Source: Haloprofundus halophilus (GTDB lineage: Archaea > Halobacteriota > Halobacteria > Halobacteriales > Haloferacaceae). Taken from it: 64,000 nt of DNA. Shown here one piece after another: positions 1 through 8,304 of this stretch. The position numbers and the translations under genes were made by a program. How positions within the stretch are numbered: the stretch's first letter is position 1; the number at the start of each line of letters is the position of its first letter. The notes beneath the pieces were generated by a model. The model searched no databases. It saw nothing but the letters and a program-made list of their open reading frames with translations, and was not told where the DNA came from. The stretch is taken from positions 744,001 to 808,000 of the forward strand of contig NZ_QQRR01000002.1 in NCBI RefSeq assembly GCF_003439925.1. The letters run 5' to 3'.

Positions 1-113
1 GCGTCGCCGTGGTCGTCCCACGTCTCGGCCCACTCGCGGAACTGGTCGCGGGCTTTGTTGTTGCCGCGTATCGCCGACAGCGACCGAGGGCGATACTTCT
101 CCGTCCAATCCAT
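1..113 (-). CDS. rfcL: Replication factor C large subunit, N-terminal fragment
   Basis: Only the first 37 or so codons are inside the window; the gene runs off the left edge. The start ATG is at 113 and the protein opens with MDWTEKYRP, then a GNNKA segment and acidic residues. This matches the conserved N-terminus of haloarchaeal RfcL (RfcB), the large subunit of the clamp loader that places PCNA on primed DNA. The WTEKYRP box is a family hallmark. The AAA+ Walker motifs would lie outside the window, so the call rests on the N-terminus alone. Confidence 0.85.
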   Translation of the reverse strand, partial: MDWTEKYRPRSLSAIRGNNKARDQFREWAETWDDHGD

Positions 114-275
114 TACTCGGACAGAGGCGAGTGCCGCGTTTAGTGGTTCCGGAGCGTCGGTCGGCGCGTTTCGCTCTCCGCCGGCGACGGCGTTTCGACC
201 TCGAACGGTTCGACGGCCCGACTGTGCCGTACGGGAGTACGAAGCGGTATGGCGCCCTCTCTGGACTACCCTCAC

Positions 276-1076
276 ATGGAGGACCACTCGACACACGACC
301 ACGGTGAATCGTCGCCGGAGACGGCCGACCCCGTCCGAGGCTACGCGCCGAACGGACACGCCGCACCGGGCGGGTTGGCCGTCGCGGCGAACGGACTCCG
401 ACTCGACCCCGCAGAGACCCGCTTCACCCCGGGAACGAGCGCCGAGTGGACGTTCCGTATCGTCGACGACGACGGGAAGGTCGTCACCGACTTCGAGGAG
501 GCACACGGCGAGCGAAGCCACCTCGTCGTCGTCCGACGGGACCTGACTCGGTTCCAGCATCTCCACCCGGAACTGACGTCGGACGGCACGTGGCGCGTCG
601 ACGATTTCGCACTCTCCGACTCGGGAGTGTATCGGGCGTTCGTCGACGTCGTCGTGGACGGGCGGCCGACGACGCTCGGGTTCGACCTCTTCGCGTCGGG
701 GGCGGGAACGGGAACGGAAACGGTCGCCGAGCGACCCGACTCGTCGCGCCGGGCGACCGCAGACGGGTACGACATCGAACTGCTCACAGACGGGGTTGTG
801 GCCCGAGAATCGAGCCGGCTGACGTTCGAGGTTCGGCGCGACGGCGACCCCGTCTCGAAGCTGGATGAGTACCTCGGCGCGCTCGGTCACCTCGTCGCGC
901 TCCGCGAAGGCGACCTCGCGTACCTGCACGTTCATCCGGAGGGGACTGACCCCGACAGTGGTCAGGTCGCGTTCCAGGCGCGGTTTCCGACATCGGGGCG
1001 GTATCGACTGTTCCTCCAGACGAGGCCTGAGGGTGAACTGGTGACGACAGCCTTCGACGTTCGCGTCCGTCAGTAG
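276..1076 (+). CDS. Two-domain His-rich FixH/YtkA-like protein, possibly metal-associated
   Basis: A cytosolic-looking protein of about 266 residues with no signal peptide and a His-rich start (HSTHDH). It contains two similar beta-rich domains. Each has a 'LVVVRRDL...HLHP' or 'LVALREGD...HVHP' core, so the protein looks like an internal duplication. Related proteins in actinobacteria are usually unnamed secreted or copper-associated proteins, and the HxHP motifs could bind metal; that is inference. An ATG at 249 in the same frame would add nine residues (MAPSLDYPH). I prefer 276 because the protein then begins with the acidic, His-rich segment. The function is unproven. Confidence 0.75.
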   Translation: MEDHSTHDHGESSPETADPVRGYAPNGHAAPGGLAVAANGLRLDPAETRFTPGTSAEWTFRIVDDDGKVVTDFEEAHGERSHLVVVRRDLTRFQHLHPELTSDGTWRVDDFALSDSGVYRAFVDVVVDGRPTTLGFDLFASGAGTGTETVAERPDSSRRATADGYDIELLTDGVVARESSRLTFEVRRDGDPVSKLDEYLGALGHLVALREGDLAYLHVHPEGTDPDSGQVAFQARFPTSGRYRLFLQTRPEGELVTTAFDVRVRQ

Positions 1077-1194
1077 TCGTCGACGCGTCGACTCGCATCC
1101 TGACTCGACGTTCGTCTCCACGTTATTGTCACCGATTCACGTCGATAGGGGCTCTTATGCCGACCTTCGCGGAGTACTCTCACGGTGAAATCGC

Positions 1195-1794
1195 GTGGCT
1201 AAATTTCTGGTGTGCTACGGCACCGGTGAGGGACAGACGGCGAAAGTCGCCGAGCGACTCGCGGAGCGACTCGGCGAGCGGGGACACGAGGCGACGGCGG
1301 TGAACGCGGGAGACCGGTCGGGTGACCGCTCGGTGGCCGCGTTCGACGCCGTCCTCGTCGGCGCGTCGATACACGCCGGAAAGCACCAACCCGCCGTCGT
1401 GGAGTTCGTCGAAGCGAACCGTGACGCGATGGCGACCAAACCGACGGGGTTCTTTCAGGTGTCGCTGTCCTCGGCGGACGAAGAGGGGGAGGCGCAGGCG
1501 GCGGGGTACGTCGATTCGTTCGTCTCCGAAACCGACTGGCATCCGGACCGCATCGGACTGTTCGGTGGCGCGCTCCGCTACTCGGAGTACGGCTTCCTCA
1601 AACGGTTGCTGATGAAGCAGATCGCCAAACGCACGCTTCCCGACGTCGACACCTCCCGGGACGTGGAGTTCACCGACTGGGCGGAGGTCGACGCGTTCGC
1701 CGCCGATTTCGCGGCGTTCGCCGAGGGCCGGCTCGGCGTCGTCCCGCCCGGAACCGACGCATCCGACGGCTCCCGAGCGGAGTCGAGCGAGTAG
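1195..1794 (+). CDS. Flavodoxin-domain protein (HemG-like protoporphyrinogen oxidase family)
   Basis: A 199-residue protein starting at GTG 1195. The N-terminus (FLVCYGTGEGQTAKVAERLA) is a flavodoxin FMN-phosphate loop, and 'VGASIHAGKHQPAVVEFV' is typical of the flavodoxin/HemG group. The family binds FMN and transfers electrons; the HemG branch oxidises protoporphyrinogen IX. Haloarchaeal members are normally annotated only as flavodoxin-domain proteins, so a haem role is not certain. The C-terminal 20 residues are acidic and Ser-rich and probably disordered. A TATA-like CTTATG near 1153-1158 would place the transcript start near 1182. Confidence 0.82.
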   Translation: MAKFLVCYGTGEGQTAKVAERLAERLGERGHEATAVNAGDRSGDRSVAAFDAVLVGASIHAGKHQPAVVEFVEANRDAMATKPTGFFQVSLSSADEEGEAQAAGYVDSFVSETDWHPDRIGLFGGALRYSEYGFLKRLLMKQIAKRTLPDVDTSRDVEFTDWAEVDAFAADFAAFAEGRLGVVPPGTDASDGSRAESSE

Positions 1795-1859
1795 GGCGGA
1801 CGCGAGAGCGACCCCGAGGAGCCAGACAGTTTTTGCACGAGTGTGACATATGTACTCGT

Positions 1860-2318
1860 ATGGTGAGTTCACGGTCCGTCGAGGTGAGCGACGAAGCGCG
1901 CGACGAGTTCCTCGGCAACGGCGGGACGGGTGTCATCTCGTTCAACGCCGCCGAGAGCGACGACGCACCGTACGCCAGGCCGGTCTCGTACGGCTACGAC
2001 CCGTCGGATACGACGTTCTTCTTCAGACTCGCGTTCGGTCCCGAGAGCGAGAAACGCGAAGTCGTCGGCGCGAGCGCTCCGGTCACCTTCGTGGTGCACG
2101 ACCGGGGAGACGAGGGCTGGCAGAGCGTCGTCGCCTCCGGCAGACTGGAGAGAGTGACCGAAGCGGCTATCGACTCGGACGTCGTGCAGGCGATTCGACG
2201 CGTCCACATCCCGCTCGTCGACGTCTTCGAGCGCCACCCGCGGGAGTTGGAGTTCGAGTTCTACCGACTCGTCGCGGACTCGGTGAGCGCCCGAAAGGAG
2301 GCGCAGGCGGAGAGCTAA
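1860..2318 (+). CDS. Pyridoxamine 5'-phosphate oxidase-family (FMN split-barrel) protein
   Basis: A 152-residue protein from ATG 1860 (MVSSRSVEVSDEA); an ATG at 1833 in the same frame would add nine residues. The sequence 'FLGNGGTGVISFNAAESDDAPYARPVSYGYD' followed by 'TFFFRLAFGPESEK' is the split-barrel pattern of small FMN- or F420-binding proteins that haloarchaea carry in many copies. Such proteins are flavin-dependent reductases or oxidases of unknown substrate. The residues do not show whether the cofactor is FMN or F420. It stands alone on the plus strand, with no operon partner. Confidence 0.82.
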   Translation: MVSSRSVEVSDEARDEFLGNGGTGVISFNAAESDDAPYARPVSYGYDPSDTTFFFRLAFGPESEKREVVGASAPVTFVVHDRGDEGWQSVVASGRLERVTEAAIDSDVVQAIRRVHIPLVDVFERHPRELEFEFYRLVADSVSARKEAQAES

Positions 2319-2462
2319 CCGACCACCGAGGCGGGATGTCGGCTGACGCCCGAGTACGGTCGCCTCTGCCACCGAAACCGTTTAGCCAGCAACTTTCAAA
2401 ACGTCAGGTACGAACACGATGGATATCGCAGCTGACTTACGACGGCCACGCGCTCGTCCCTG

Positions 2463-3689
2463 ATGACCGGCGAGGCTCGACGTCCCGACACCGACACCGG
2501 TCCCCTCGACGGCGTGACCGTTCTCGACGCCTCTCGCGTTCTCGTCGGACCGTTCTGTACGATGCAGTTGGGCGACCTCGGCGCGGACGTCATCAAGATA
2601 GAGCTCCCCGGCAGCGGCGACCAGACCCGCGGGTGGCACCCGCCGACGCACGGCGACTCCGAGGAGAGCGCGTACTACCTGAGCGTCAACCGCAACAAGC
2701 GCTCGTTGACGCTCGACCTCGCCTGCGACGAGGGGCGCGACGTGTTTCGCACCCTCGCCGGCGAAGCGGACGTCGTCGTCTCGAACTTCCGCGTCGGGAA
2801 GATGGCCGAGTACGGTCTCGACTACCGGACGCTGAAGCGGGACAATCCCGGCCTCGTCTACTGCGCGCTATCGGGCTACGGCGAGTGGGGCCCCGACCGC
2901 GACCGGCCGGCGTACGACCTCATCATGCAGGCCGAAGGCGGTCTGATGAGCATCACCGGCGAGGAGGACGGCGCGCCGGTACGCGTCGGCGTCGCTATCG
3001 CCGACATCGGCGCGGGGATGTACGCGACGCAGGCCATCCTCGCCGCGCTGTTCGAGCGCGAACTCGGCGACGGCACCGGCCAGAAGGTGGACGTCTCGCT
3101 GCTCGACGGGCAGGTGGCGTGGATGAGCTACATGGCCTCGTACTACTTCGCAACGGGGGTCTCACCGGGGCGGATGGGGAGCAAACACCCGACCATCGCC
3201 CCCTATCGAGCGTTCCCCACCGAAGACGGCTACGTCGTCGTCGCCGTCCCCTCGCCCACCCTCTGGCCGAAGTTCTGCACGGCCATCGGCTACGAGGAAC
3301 TCGTCGACGACGAGCGCTTCGCCGACAACGCCGCGCGGGTCGAACACCGCGACGAACTCGACGCGATACTGGAAGCCGAGTTCGAGACGCACACCACCGA
3401 GGAACTGCTGGCGCTGTTCGACGAGTTCGGCGTCCCCGCCAGCGACGTGAAGGATATGGAAGACGTGTTCGAGAACCCGCAAGTTCGCGCCCGAGGGATG
3501 CGACAGTCGGTGACGCATCCGACCGCCGGCGAGGTGGAGCTGTCGGGCAGTCCGATGCACCTCTCGAAGACGCCGACCTCCATCCGCCGACATCCGCCGC
3601 TTCTCGGCGAGCACACCGTCGAGATACTCCGCGAGTTCGGTTATCCGGACGACGAGATAGAGCGATTCGCCGAAGACGGCGTCGTCTGA
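2463..3689 (+). CDS. CaiB/BaiF (class III) CoA-transferase family protein
   Basis: A 408-residue protein matching the class III CoA transferases in length. It has the N-terminal 'PLDGVTVLDASRVLVGPFCTMQLGDLGADVIKIE' pattern, then NRNKRSLTLDL and 'YDLIMQAEGG', and a C-terminal 'RRHPPLLGEHT' motif. The aspartate within 'QAEGGLMS...' and 'DVSLLDGQ' surroundings is typical. These enzymes move CoA between carboxylic acids (formate/oxalate, carnitine, succinate with aromatic acids). The natural acids cannot be inferred here because neighbouring genes give no pathway. The start ATG 2463 gives the usual short acidic lead before the family core. Confidence 0.9.
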   Translation: MTGEARRPDTDTGPLDGVTVLDASRVLVGPFCTMQLGDLGADVIKIELPGSGDQTRGWHPPTHGDSEESAYYLSVNRNKRSLTLDLACDEGRDVFRTLAGEADVVVSNFRVGKMAEYGLDYRTLKRDNPGLVYCALSGYGEWGPDRDRPAYDLIMQAEGGLMSITGEEDGAPVRVGVAIADIGAGMYATQAILAALFERELGDGTGQKVDVSLLDGQVAWMSYMASYYFATGVSPGRMGSKHPTIAPYRAFPTEDGYVVVAVPSPTLWPKFCTAIGYEELVDDERFADNAARVEHRDELDAILEAEFETHTTEELLALFDEFGVPASDVKDMEDVFENPQVRARGMRQSVTHPTAGEVELSGSPMHLSKTPTSIRRHPPLLGEHTVEILREFGYPDDEIERFAEDGVV

Positions 3690-3809
3690 TTCGCTCTCGG
3701 TTATTCGGCCGTTCTCCCGGCTATTCGACCGTACTTCCGGACGCCGACGCCGTGCTACTCACTAACTCACCGTGACAACTCTTTTTCACATACCGCGAGA
3801 CGAGCGACC

Positions 3810-4451
3810 ATGTTCCCCGAGACGGTCGAGACCGAACGTCTCCGCTTGGAGCGCCTCGGTCCCGATACGGTCGACGTCTACGAGTTCTACGCGATTACGT
3901 CGTCGACGGAGATGGACGAGGTGGTTCGTCACCACACGCAGTCGCGACACGAGACGCCGAAAGAGAGCGCCGACTACCTCGACGAGAAGGCCGAAAAGTG
4001 GGAGAGCGGCGAGGGCGCGCAGTACGTCGTCCGTCCGCGCGAGGGCGAAGACGGCGCGGGCGAGTTCGCGGGCGTCACCGGTCTCGGGTTCCAGTGGGAC
4101 AAACAGAGCGCCGTCATGGGACTGTGGCTCCGCAAGCGGTTCTGGGGTCGCGGCTACTCCGGCGAGCGCGCGGCGGCGCTGTTACACGTCGCCTTCGCCG
4201 AACTGGACCTCGAACTCGCGTCGCCCGCGCACACGCCAGAGAACGAACAGTCCAAGCGCGCTATCGAGAAGTACGTTGAGAGGTTCGGCGGTCAGTACGA
4301 AGGAATCCTCAGAAACTGGGTGCCCGCCGAGATGACGACTACGGGAGAGCCGTGGAACCTCCATCGCTACTCCATCTCCCAAGACGAGTGGCGCGCCGCC
4401 GTCGACGACGAGGCTATCGAGACGCCGGAGGTGCGAGTCAGCTATGAGTAG
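3810..4451 (+). CDS. GNAT family N-acetyltransferase, RimJ/RimL type (first of a tandem pair)
   Basis: A 213-residue GNAT protein of the RimJ/RimL group. It begins with the family pattern 'ETERLRLERLGPDTVDVYEFY' and carries the acetyl-CoA-binding region around 'GLWLRKRFWGRGYSGERAAAL', followed by 'PENEQSKRAIEKYV'. It would acetylate an amino group of a protein terminus or small molecule; the acceptor is unknown. The next gene is a paralogue that overlaps its last 8 bases. The pair shares 47 identical bases (4131-4177 and 4780-4826), which points to recent duplication or gene conversion. Confidence 0.88.
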   Translation: MFPETVETERLRLERLGPDTVDVYEFYAITSSTEMDEVVRHHTQSRHETPKESADYLDEKAEKWESGEGAQYVVRPREGEDGAGEFAGVTGLGFQWDKQSAVMGLWLRKRFWGRGYSGERAAALLHVAFAELDLELASPAHTPENEQSKRAIEKYVERFGGQYEGILRNWVPAEMTTTGEPWNLHRYSISQDEWRAAVDDEAIETPEVRVSYE

Positions 4452-5088
4452 CGACCTCTTTCCGACGGTCATCGAGACGGAGCGCCTCCGACTCGAACCC
4501 CGAACGCCCGACTACGTCGACGTGCACGAACTGTACCGCATCTGCTCGCCGTCGCCGGAGATGGACGAAATCACTCGGTATCTCCCGTGGTCGCCGCACG
4601 AAACTCCCAAGGAGACGTTTGACTTCCTGCGTCGGGGGCGGCAGCACCGCGAGAACCACGAGACGGTCGACTACGTCATCAGACCACGAGAGAAGGAGGA
4701 CGGTGCTGGGGAGATCGCCGGATTCGGCGGGTTGAACCTCCAGTGGGACCGCCGCAGCGCCGGACTCGGTCTCTGGCTTCGCAAGCGGTTCTGGGGTCGC
4801 GGCTACTCCGGCGAGCGCGCGGCGGCACTTTTCGAACTCGCGTTCGAGCGTCTGGACCTCGAACTCGTCCGCGTGGCCCACGACCCGAAGAACGAGAACT
4901 CCCGACGCGCCATCGAGAAGTACGTCGACAGATTCGGCGGCCAGTGCGACGGCACGTTCCGCAACGCGGCGGCGACTGTCGACGGCGAAGTCGTCGACCA
5001 GACGCACTACACGGTAACGCAGAGACAGTGGCGCGAAGCCGGTGGTGACGCCGAGCAGACGGTCCGAATGTGGTGGCGCGACGACTGA
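4444..5088 (+). CDS. GNAT family N-acetyltransferase, RimJ/RimL type (second of a tandem pair)
   Basis: A 214-residue paralogue of the preceding gene, starting at ATG 4444 inside its 3' end (8-base overlap), so the two are probably co-transcribed and translationally coupled. The same landmarks occur in order: 'ETERLRLEPRTPDYVDVHELY', a 'GLWLRKRFWGRGYSGERAAAL' acetyl-CoA loop and 'PKNENSRRAIEKYVDRFGGQ'. The C-terminus diverges from the first copy, which may mean a different acceptor. No substrate can be assigned. It converges on the amidohydrolase gene 6 bases away. Confidence 0.88.
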   Translation: MSSDLFPTVIETERLRLEPRTPDYVDVHELYRICSPSPEMDEITRYLPWSPHETPKETFDFLRRGRQHRENHETVDYVIRPREKEDGAGEIAGFGGLNLQWDRRSAGLGLWLRKRFWGRGYSGERAAALFELAFERLDLELVRVAHDPKNENSRRAIEKYVDRFGGQCDGTFRNAAATVDGEVVDQTHYTVTQRQWREAGGDAEQTVRMWWRDD

Positions 5089-5094
5089 TTTCGA

Positions 5095-6273
5095 TTACTC
5101 CGCGTCCGGCAGCGACCCGGCAACGAGTTCGCCGCCCTTCAGCACCGCCTCGGGGTTGTTGAGCAGCGTCACGTCGTCGGTGGGGTCGCCGTCGACGACC
5201 ACGAGGTCGGCGTGGGTCCCGGTTTCGAGCGTCCCCGCCCCTTCCAGACCGATCGCGTCGGCGGCCGTCTCGGTCATCGCCCGGATCGCCTCCGCCTCGC
5301 TCATGCCGTACTCGGCCATGAACGACACCTCGGTCGCGTTCGAGCCGTGGGCGTTGAACGGCGTCCCGGCGTCGGTGCCGCCGGCGATTCTCACGCCCGC
5401 CTCGACGGCCCGGCGGAACGAGTCGATGTGACGTTCGTACACGTCGCGCGTCTTCCTCGCGCTCTCCTCGGTCGCCATCTCGGTGTTGCGGATGATGTGG
5501 TACGGCGCGGAGAGCGTCGGCACGAGCGTCACGTCCTCGTCGACGAGCATCTCGATGGCCTCGTCGTCGAGAAACGTCCCGTGTTCGACCGTGTCGACGC
5601 CCGCCGCGACGGCGGCTTTGACGCCCTCGCCGCCGTGGGCGTGCGTCGCCGCGTGGACGCCGCGGCGGTGCGCTTCGTCGACGATGGCGTGCAGTTCCTC
5701 GTCGGTCATCGCCACCGCGTCGGGGTCGCTACCGGGCGTCGTCACCCCGCCGGTGGTCATGAACTTGATGAACTCCGCGCCCTGCTTTTTCTGCTCGCGG
5801 ACCGCCTTTCGGGCGTCGTCGGGGCCGTCTATCTCCCGGCCGAGGTGGTGGCCGTGACCGCCGGTGATGGTGATGGAACGGCAGTTGGCGACCATTCGCG
5901 GCCCCGGCACGTCGCCGCTGTCGACGGCGCGCTTCAGGACGGGGTCGATGTCGCGCGCGCCCATCGCTCGGACGCCCGTCACGCCCGATTCGAGCGTTCG
6001 GCGGGCGTTTCGCGCCTCGACCAGCGCGAGCTCCGCGTCGCTCATGCCGACGACTTCCTCGACGCTCACCTCTCCGGAGAGCGAGAAGTGAACGTGCGCG
6101 TCGACGAGCCCCGGAAGCACCGTACGACCGGGCAGCGAGACGACCGATTCGTCCGCGTCGGCGTCGGCGTCCACGTCGCCGACGGCGAGTATCTGCCCCG
6201 TATCTGCGTCGACGCGAATCGACCCTTCACGGGTCTCTCCTCGGTCGAACAACAGCACGTCTCGAAGAATCAT
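5095..6273 (-). CDS. Metal-dependent amidohydrolase (imidazolonepropionase/prolidase-like)
   Basis: A 392-residue amidohydrolase. It shows the N-terminal small beta domain, then the metal-binding 'VDAHVHFSLSG' (HxH), 'EFIKFMTTGGV' where the bridging Lys is expected, 'HAATHAHGGEGV' with later metal His residues, and 'AGGTDAGTPF' with the catalytic Asp. The C-terminal 'GTHADLVVVDGDPTDDV' strand is standard. The closest named relatives are imidazolonepropionase-like and dipeptidase-like hydrolases, so it probably hydrolyses a cyclic amide or a peptide-like amide. It diverges from the membrane-protein gene at 6400, with a strong palindrome between them. Confidence 0.85.
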   Translation of the reverse strand: MILRDVLLFDRGETREGSIRVDADTGQILAVGDVDADADADESVVSLPGRTVLPGLVDAHVHFSLSGEVSVEEVVGMSDAELALVEARNARRTLESGVTGVRAMGARDIDPVLKRAVDSGDVPGPRMVANCRSITITGGHGHHLGREIDGPDDARKAVREQKKQGAEFIKFMTTGGVTTPGSDPDAVAMTDEELHAIVDEAHRRGVHAATHAHGGEGVKAAVAAGVDTVEHGTFLDDEAIEMLVDEDVTLVPTLSAPYHIIRNTEMATEESARKTRDVYERHIDSFRRAVEAGVRIAGGTDAGTPFNAHGSNATEVSFMAEYGMSEAEAIRAMTETAADAIGLEGAGTLETGTHADLVVVDGDPTDDVTLLNNPEAVLKGGELVAGSLPDAE

Positions 6274-6344
6274 CGTCGCCCCCTACTGTCGGCGGAGGCT
6301 TGAACGTGTCTTTCTACGGTGTGTGTTTCCATACGACACATCTC

Positions 6345-6363
6345 GGCCACGTGTCACGTGGCC
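6345..6363. promoter_or_regulatory. Perfect 19-bp palindrome in a divergent promoter region (operator candidate)
   Basis: GGCCACGTG T CACGTGGCC is a perfect inverted repeat with 9-base arms and a single central base. It ends a few bases before a TATA-like run (TACTTTTCA, centre near 6373) that lies 26-27 bp before ATG 6400. A regulator bound here would cover the BRE/TATA of the membrane-protein gene and could also affect the divergent amidohydrolase. The binding protein is unknown. Confidence 0.6.
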
Positions 6364-6399
6364 AGAAAGTACTTTTCACCACGCTAGTTCCGAGTGGAT

Positions 6400-6996
6400 A
6401 TGACAGAGACGAACAGCGGCCGGTTCGGTGCGCTCGCCGCTGCGGGCGGGGCCCTCGTCGGGGGTATCGCGTACGCGTTCGGCTACGCGATGACGTACGT
6501 GGTCGCGAGTTCGGAGATTCAAAACTCCGGTGCGCAGCAACTCCTGGAGGTGTTGACCGGCGAATCGGCGACGTGGAAAGCCGTCGGCTGGGTGTTCTAC
6601 AACGCTCACTTCGTCGACACCGATATACCCGGACTGTTCGGCGCGTCGCGCGCGGTAAACTTCGTGGCGGAGGTCGAGGCGTTCCCCACGATGCTGTACG
6701 TCCTCCCGCCGGTGCTGCTCCTGCTCGCGGGAGCCGCCGTCGCGCGGACGGCCGGCGTCACCGACCCGACGGGCGGAGCGAAAGCGGGCGCGGCGGTGCT
6801 CCTCGGCTACTTCGCGCTCTCGGTCGCCGGTGCGTTCGCCTTCGCCGTCCCGGTCGGTCAGACGGCGACGGCCGAACCGGACTTCGTCGCGGCCGTACTC
6901 GTCGCCGGCGTCGTCTACCCCGCCGTCTTCGGAACGCTGGGGGGCGTCGTCGCCGGGACGGTTCAGAGCTCTCGGGCGACCATCTCGCCCCAGTGA
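6400..6996 (+). CDS. Hypothetical multi-pass membrane protein
   Basis: A 198-residue protein from ATG 6400, chosen over GTG 6394 because the TATA-like element near 6373 fits a leaderless start there. At least four hydrophobic segments are visible, roughly residues 10-35, 80-115, 125-150 and 160-190. The first and last are Gly/Ala-rich ('AAAGGALVGGIAYAFGYAM', 'LVAGVVYPAVFGTLGGVVAG'). I recognise no family motif. The layout resembles many small haloarchaeal integral membrane proteins of unknown role. Its last 34 bases overlap the convergent acetyltransferase gene. Confidence 0.75.
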   Translation: MTETNSGRFGALAAAGGALVGGIAYAFGYAMTYVVASSEIQNSGAQQLLEVLTGESATWKAVGWVFYNAHFVDTDIPGLFGASRAVNFVAEVEAFPTMLYVLPPVLLLLAGAAVARTAGVTDPTGGAKAGAAVLLGYFALSVAGAFAFAVPVGQTATAEPDFVAAVLVAGVVYPAVFGTLGGVVAGTVQSSRATISPQ

Positions 6997-7451
6997 GCGA
7001 AGCCGAACCGTTCGTAGAACGCCCGCGCTCGCTCGTTCTCGCCGTCGACGTCGAGCACTATCCGGTCGAGCGGGAGCTCCTGCGCCCGCGCCGCGTCGAG
7101 CGCTGCCTCCAGTAGTTCGTCGGCGACGCCCGTCCCGCGGTGGTCGGGCGCGACGTAGATCTCGTTGAGCACGGCGGCGTCCCAGATCATCGACAGCGAC
7201 GCCGGCAGGACGAACGTGTAGCCGACCAGTTCGCCCCCGTCGCTCTCGGCGACGTGGACCGCCCGCTCGTCCTCCTCGACGCAGCGGTCGACCCACTCGC
7301 GGTAGCGCTCGCGGTAGTCATCGGTCAGTTTCGCCTCGTACTTCTCGCGCTTGTCGTCGCCGCCGGTCCCGTCGCCGAGGCCAAGTTCGAAGGCGCGTTT
7401 CAATCTCCAGAGTTCGCTGTACTCCTCGGTCGCGTACGGTCGAATCTCCAT
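6963..7451 (-). CDS. GNAT family N-acetyltransferase
   Basis: A 162-residue GNAT protein. The core 'YTFVLPASLSMIWDAAVLNEIYVAPDHRGTGVADELLEAALDAARA' holds the acetyl-CoA pyrophosphate loop (RGTGVA), and 'LDVDGENERARAFYERFGF' is the classical C-terminal GNAT motif. It is a different subfamily from the tandem pair at 3.8-5.1 kb. The acceptor is unknown. Its 3' end overlaps the convergent membrane-protein gene by 34 bases. The start ATG 7451 gives the usual 'MEIRPY' GNAT opening. Confidence 0.9.
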   Translation of the reverse strand: MEIRPYATEEYSELWRLKRAFELGLGDGTGGDDKREKYEAKLTDDYRERYREWVDRCVEEDERAVHVAESDGGELVGYTFVLPASLSMIWDAAVLNEIYVAPDHRGTGVADELLEAALDAARAQELPLDRIVLDVDGENERARAFYERFGFAHWGEMVAREL

Positions 7452-7476
7452 GCCGAGGGGTCGTCCACCGACGGTA

Positions 7477-8214
7477 TCAGTGGTTCGAAGCCGGCGGTTC
7501 GTCGGACGCCCGGACCCGGCCGTTCTCTCGCAACCGCGCCCCGACGACGACGGCGCTCACGAGCACGAGCATCAACTGCGTGCCCGAGGAGACGACGGGG
7601 AAGACGCGCTCGACGTTCTCGGGTTCCGCGCCGGGCGAGGGGTCGACGCCCGTCCGGTAGTGGCGCGTCTCCGTCGTCGCCCGCGGCTCCTCGGGTGCGA
7701 ACTCGACGAACGTCTGCACGACGCCGCGCTGGTTCGAGAGGTACAGGTGGCCGTTTATCGAGTAGAAGCCGTCGTACAGCGGGTAGAACGCGTTGATACC
7801 GTTCGTGAACAGGTCGGGGAAGATGCCGCCGAACGCGAGCGCCGCGAGCGCGGCCCATCCGAGGCGAACGCCGCGGCCGCCGAACCGGTCGCGGAGCCGA
7901 GAGCCTCCACGGAGACGAGTATCGTAGACGAGTCCACCGCCCAGAAGCGTCGGCAACAGCAGCGTGTGGAGCAGCGAACGATGCGCGCCCACGAGGACGA
8001 ACCCGAAGAACGTGTCGAGGTCGGGAGTCGCGGCGGCGACGAGGACGACGGCGAGCGCGCGGCGGTCGAACTCGTCGCCGAGAAGCGCAACCCCGACGAG
8101 CGCGCCGAGAGCGAGGTGGACGACGGTCGACGGCACGTCCGGAGATAGCAGAGCGAGCGTATGTACGTTGCGCCGCTTCGGGGGCTGTTTCGAGTCCGTC
8201 GGAGAAATCGTCAT
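7477..8214 (-). CDS. YdjM/DUF457-type membrane-bound metal-dependent hydrolase
   Basis: A 245-residue membrane protein of the LexA-regulated YdjM-like family (DUF457). It has 'PSTVVHLALGALVGVALLG' at the N-terminus, 'AAATPDLDTFFGF' and 'GAHRSLLHTLLLPTLLGG', the last two carrying the family's Asp and His residues. Hydrophobic segments lie near residues 30-50, 55-80, 85-105 and 125-150, with one at the C-terminus. Homologues are annotated as inner-membrane metal-dependent hydrolases, but the substrate is unknown. It is divergently transcribed from the HTH gene at 8301, sharing a short promoter region. Confidence 0.82.
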   Translation of the reverse strand: MTISPTDSKQPPKRRNVHTLALLSPDVPSTVVHLALGALVGVALLGDEFDRRALAVVLVAAATPDLDTFFGFVLVGAHRSLLHTLLLPTLLGGGLVYDTRLRGGSRLRDRFGGRGVRLGWAALAALAFGGIFPDLFTNGINAFYPLYDGFYSINGHLYLSNQRGVVQTFVEFAPEEPRATTETRHYRTGVDPSPGAEPENVERVFPVVSSGTQLMLVLVSAVVVGARLRENGRVRASDEPPASNH

Positions 8215-8268
8215 TCGTCGAACCCCCCTTTCGATACCCTTTTGTCCGGTCGCCGACCCACACCGCCT

Positions 8269-8304
8269 ATGTGGCAGTCCGTCCGCGGAGGGCTTCGCCG
8301 ATGA
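8269..8304 (+). other. Leaderless 11-codon micro-ORF overlapping the HTH gene start
   Basis: A CCCTTTTG element centred near 8243 would put the transcript start close to 8269, exactly at an ATG. This opens a micro-ORF (MWQSVRGGLRR) that stops at TGA 8302-8304, overlapping the ATG 8301-8303 of the regulator (ATGA). Termination-reinitiation would couple the two. A GTG at 8271 in frame with the regulator is the competing explanation. Confidence 0.4.

Noticed and set aside
1185-1202. GTG micro-ORF (5 codons) overlapping the flavodoxin start
   Set aside because: It resembles the micro-ORFs at 8269 and 44230, but a GTG start and a weak promoter element make chance likely.
1850-3775. Long plus-strand open frame across the PNPOx and CoA-transferase genes
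   Set aside because: Arg/Pro-rich shadow in another frame of two well-recognised genes.
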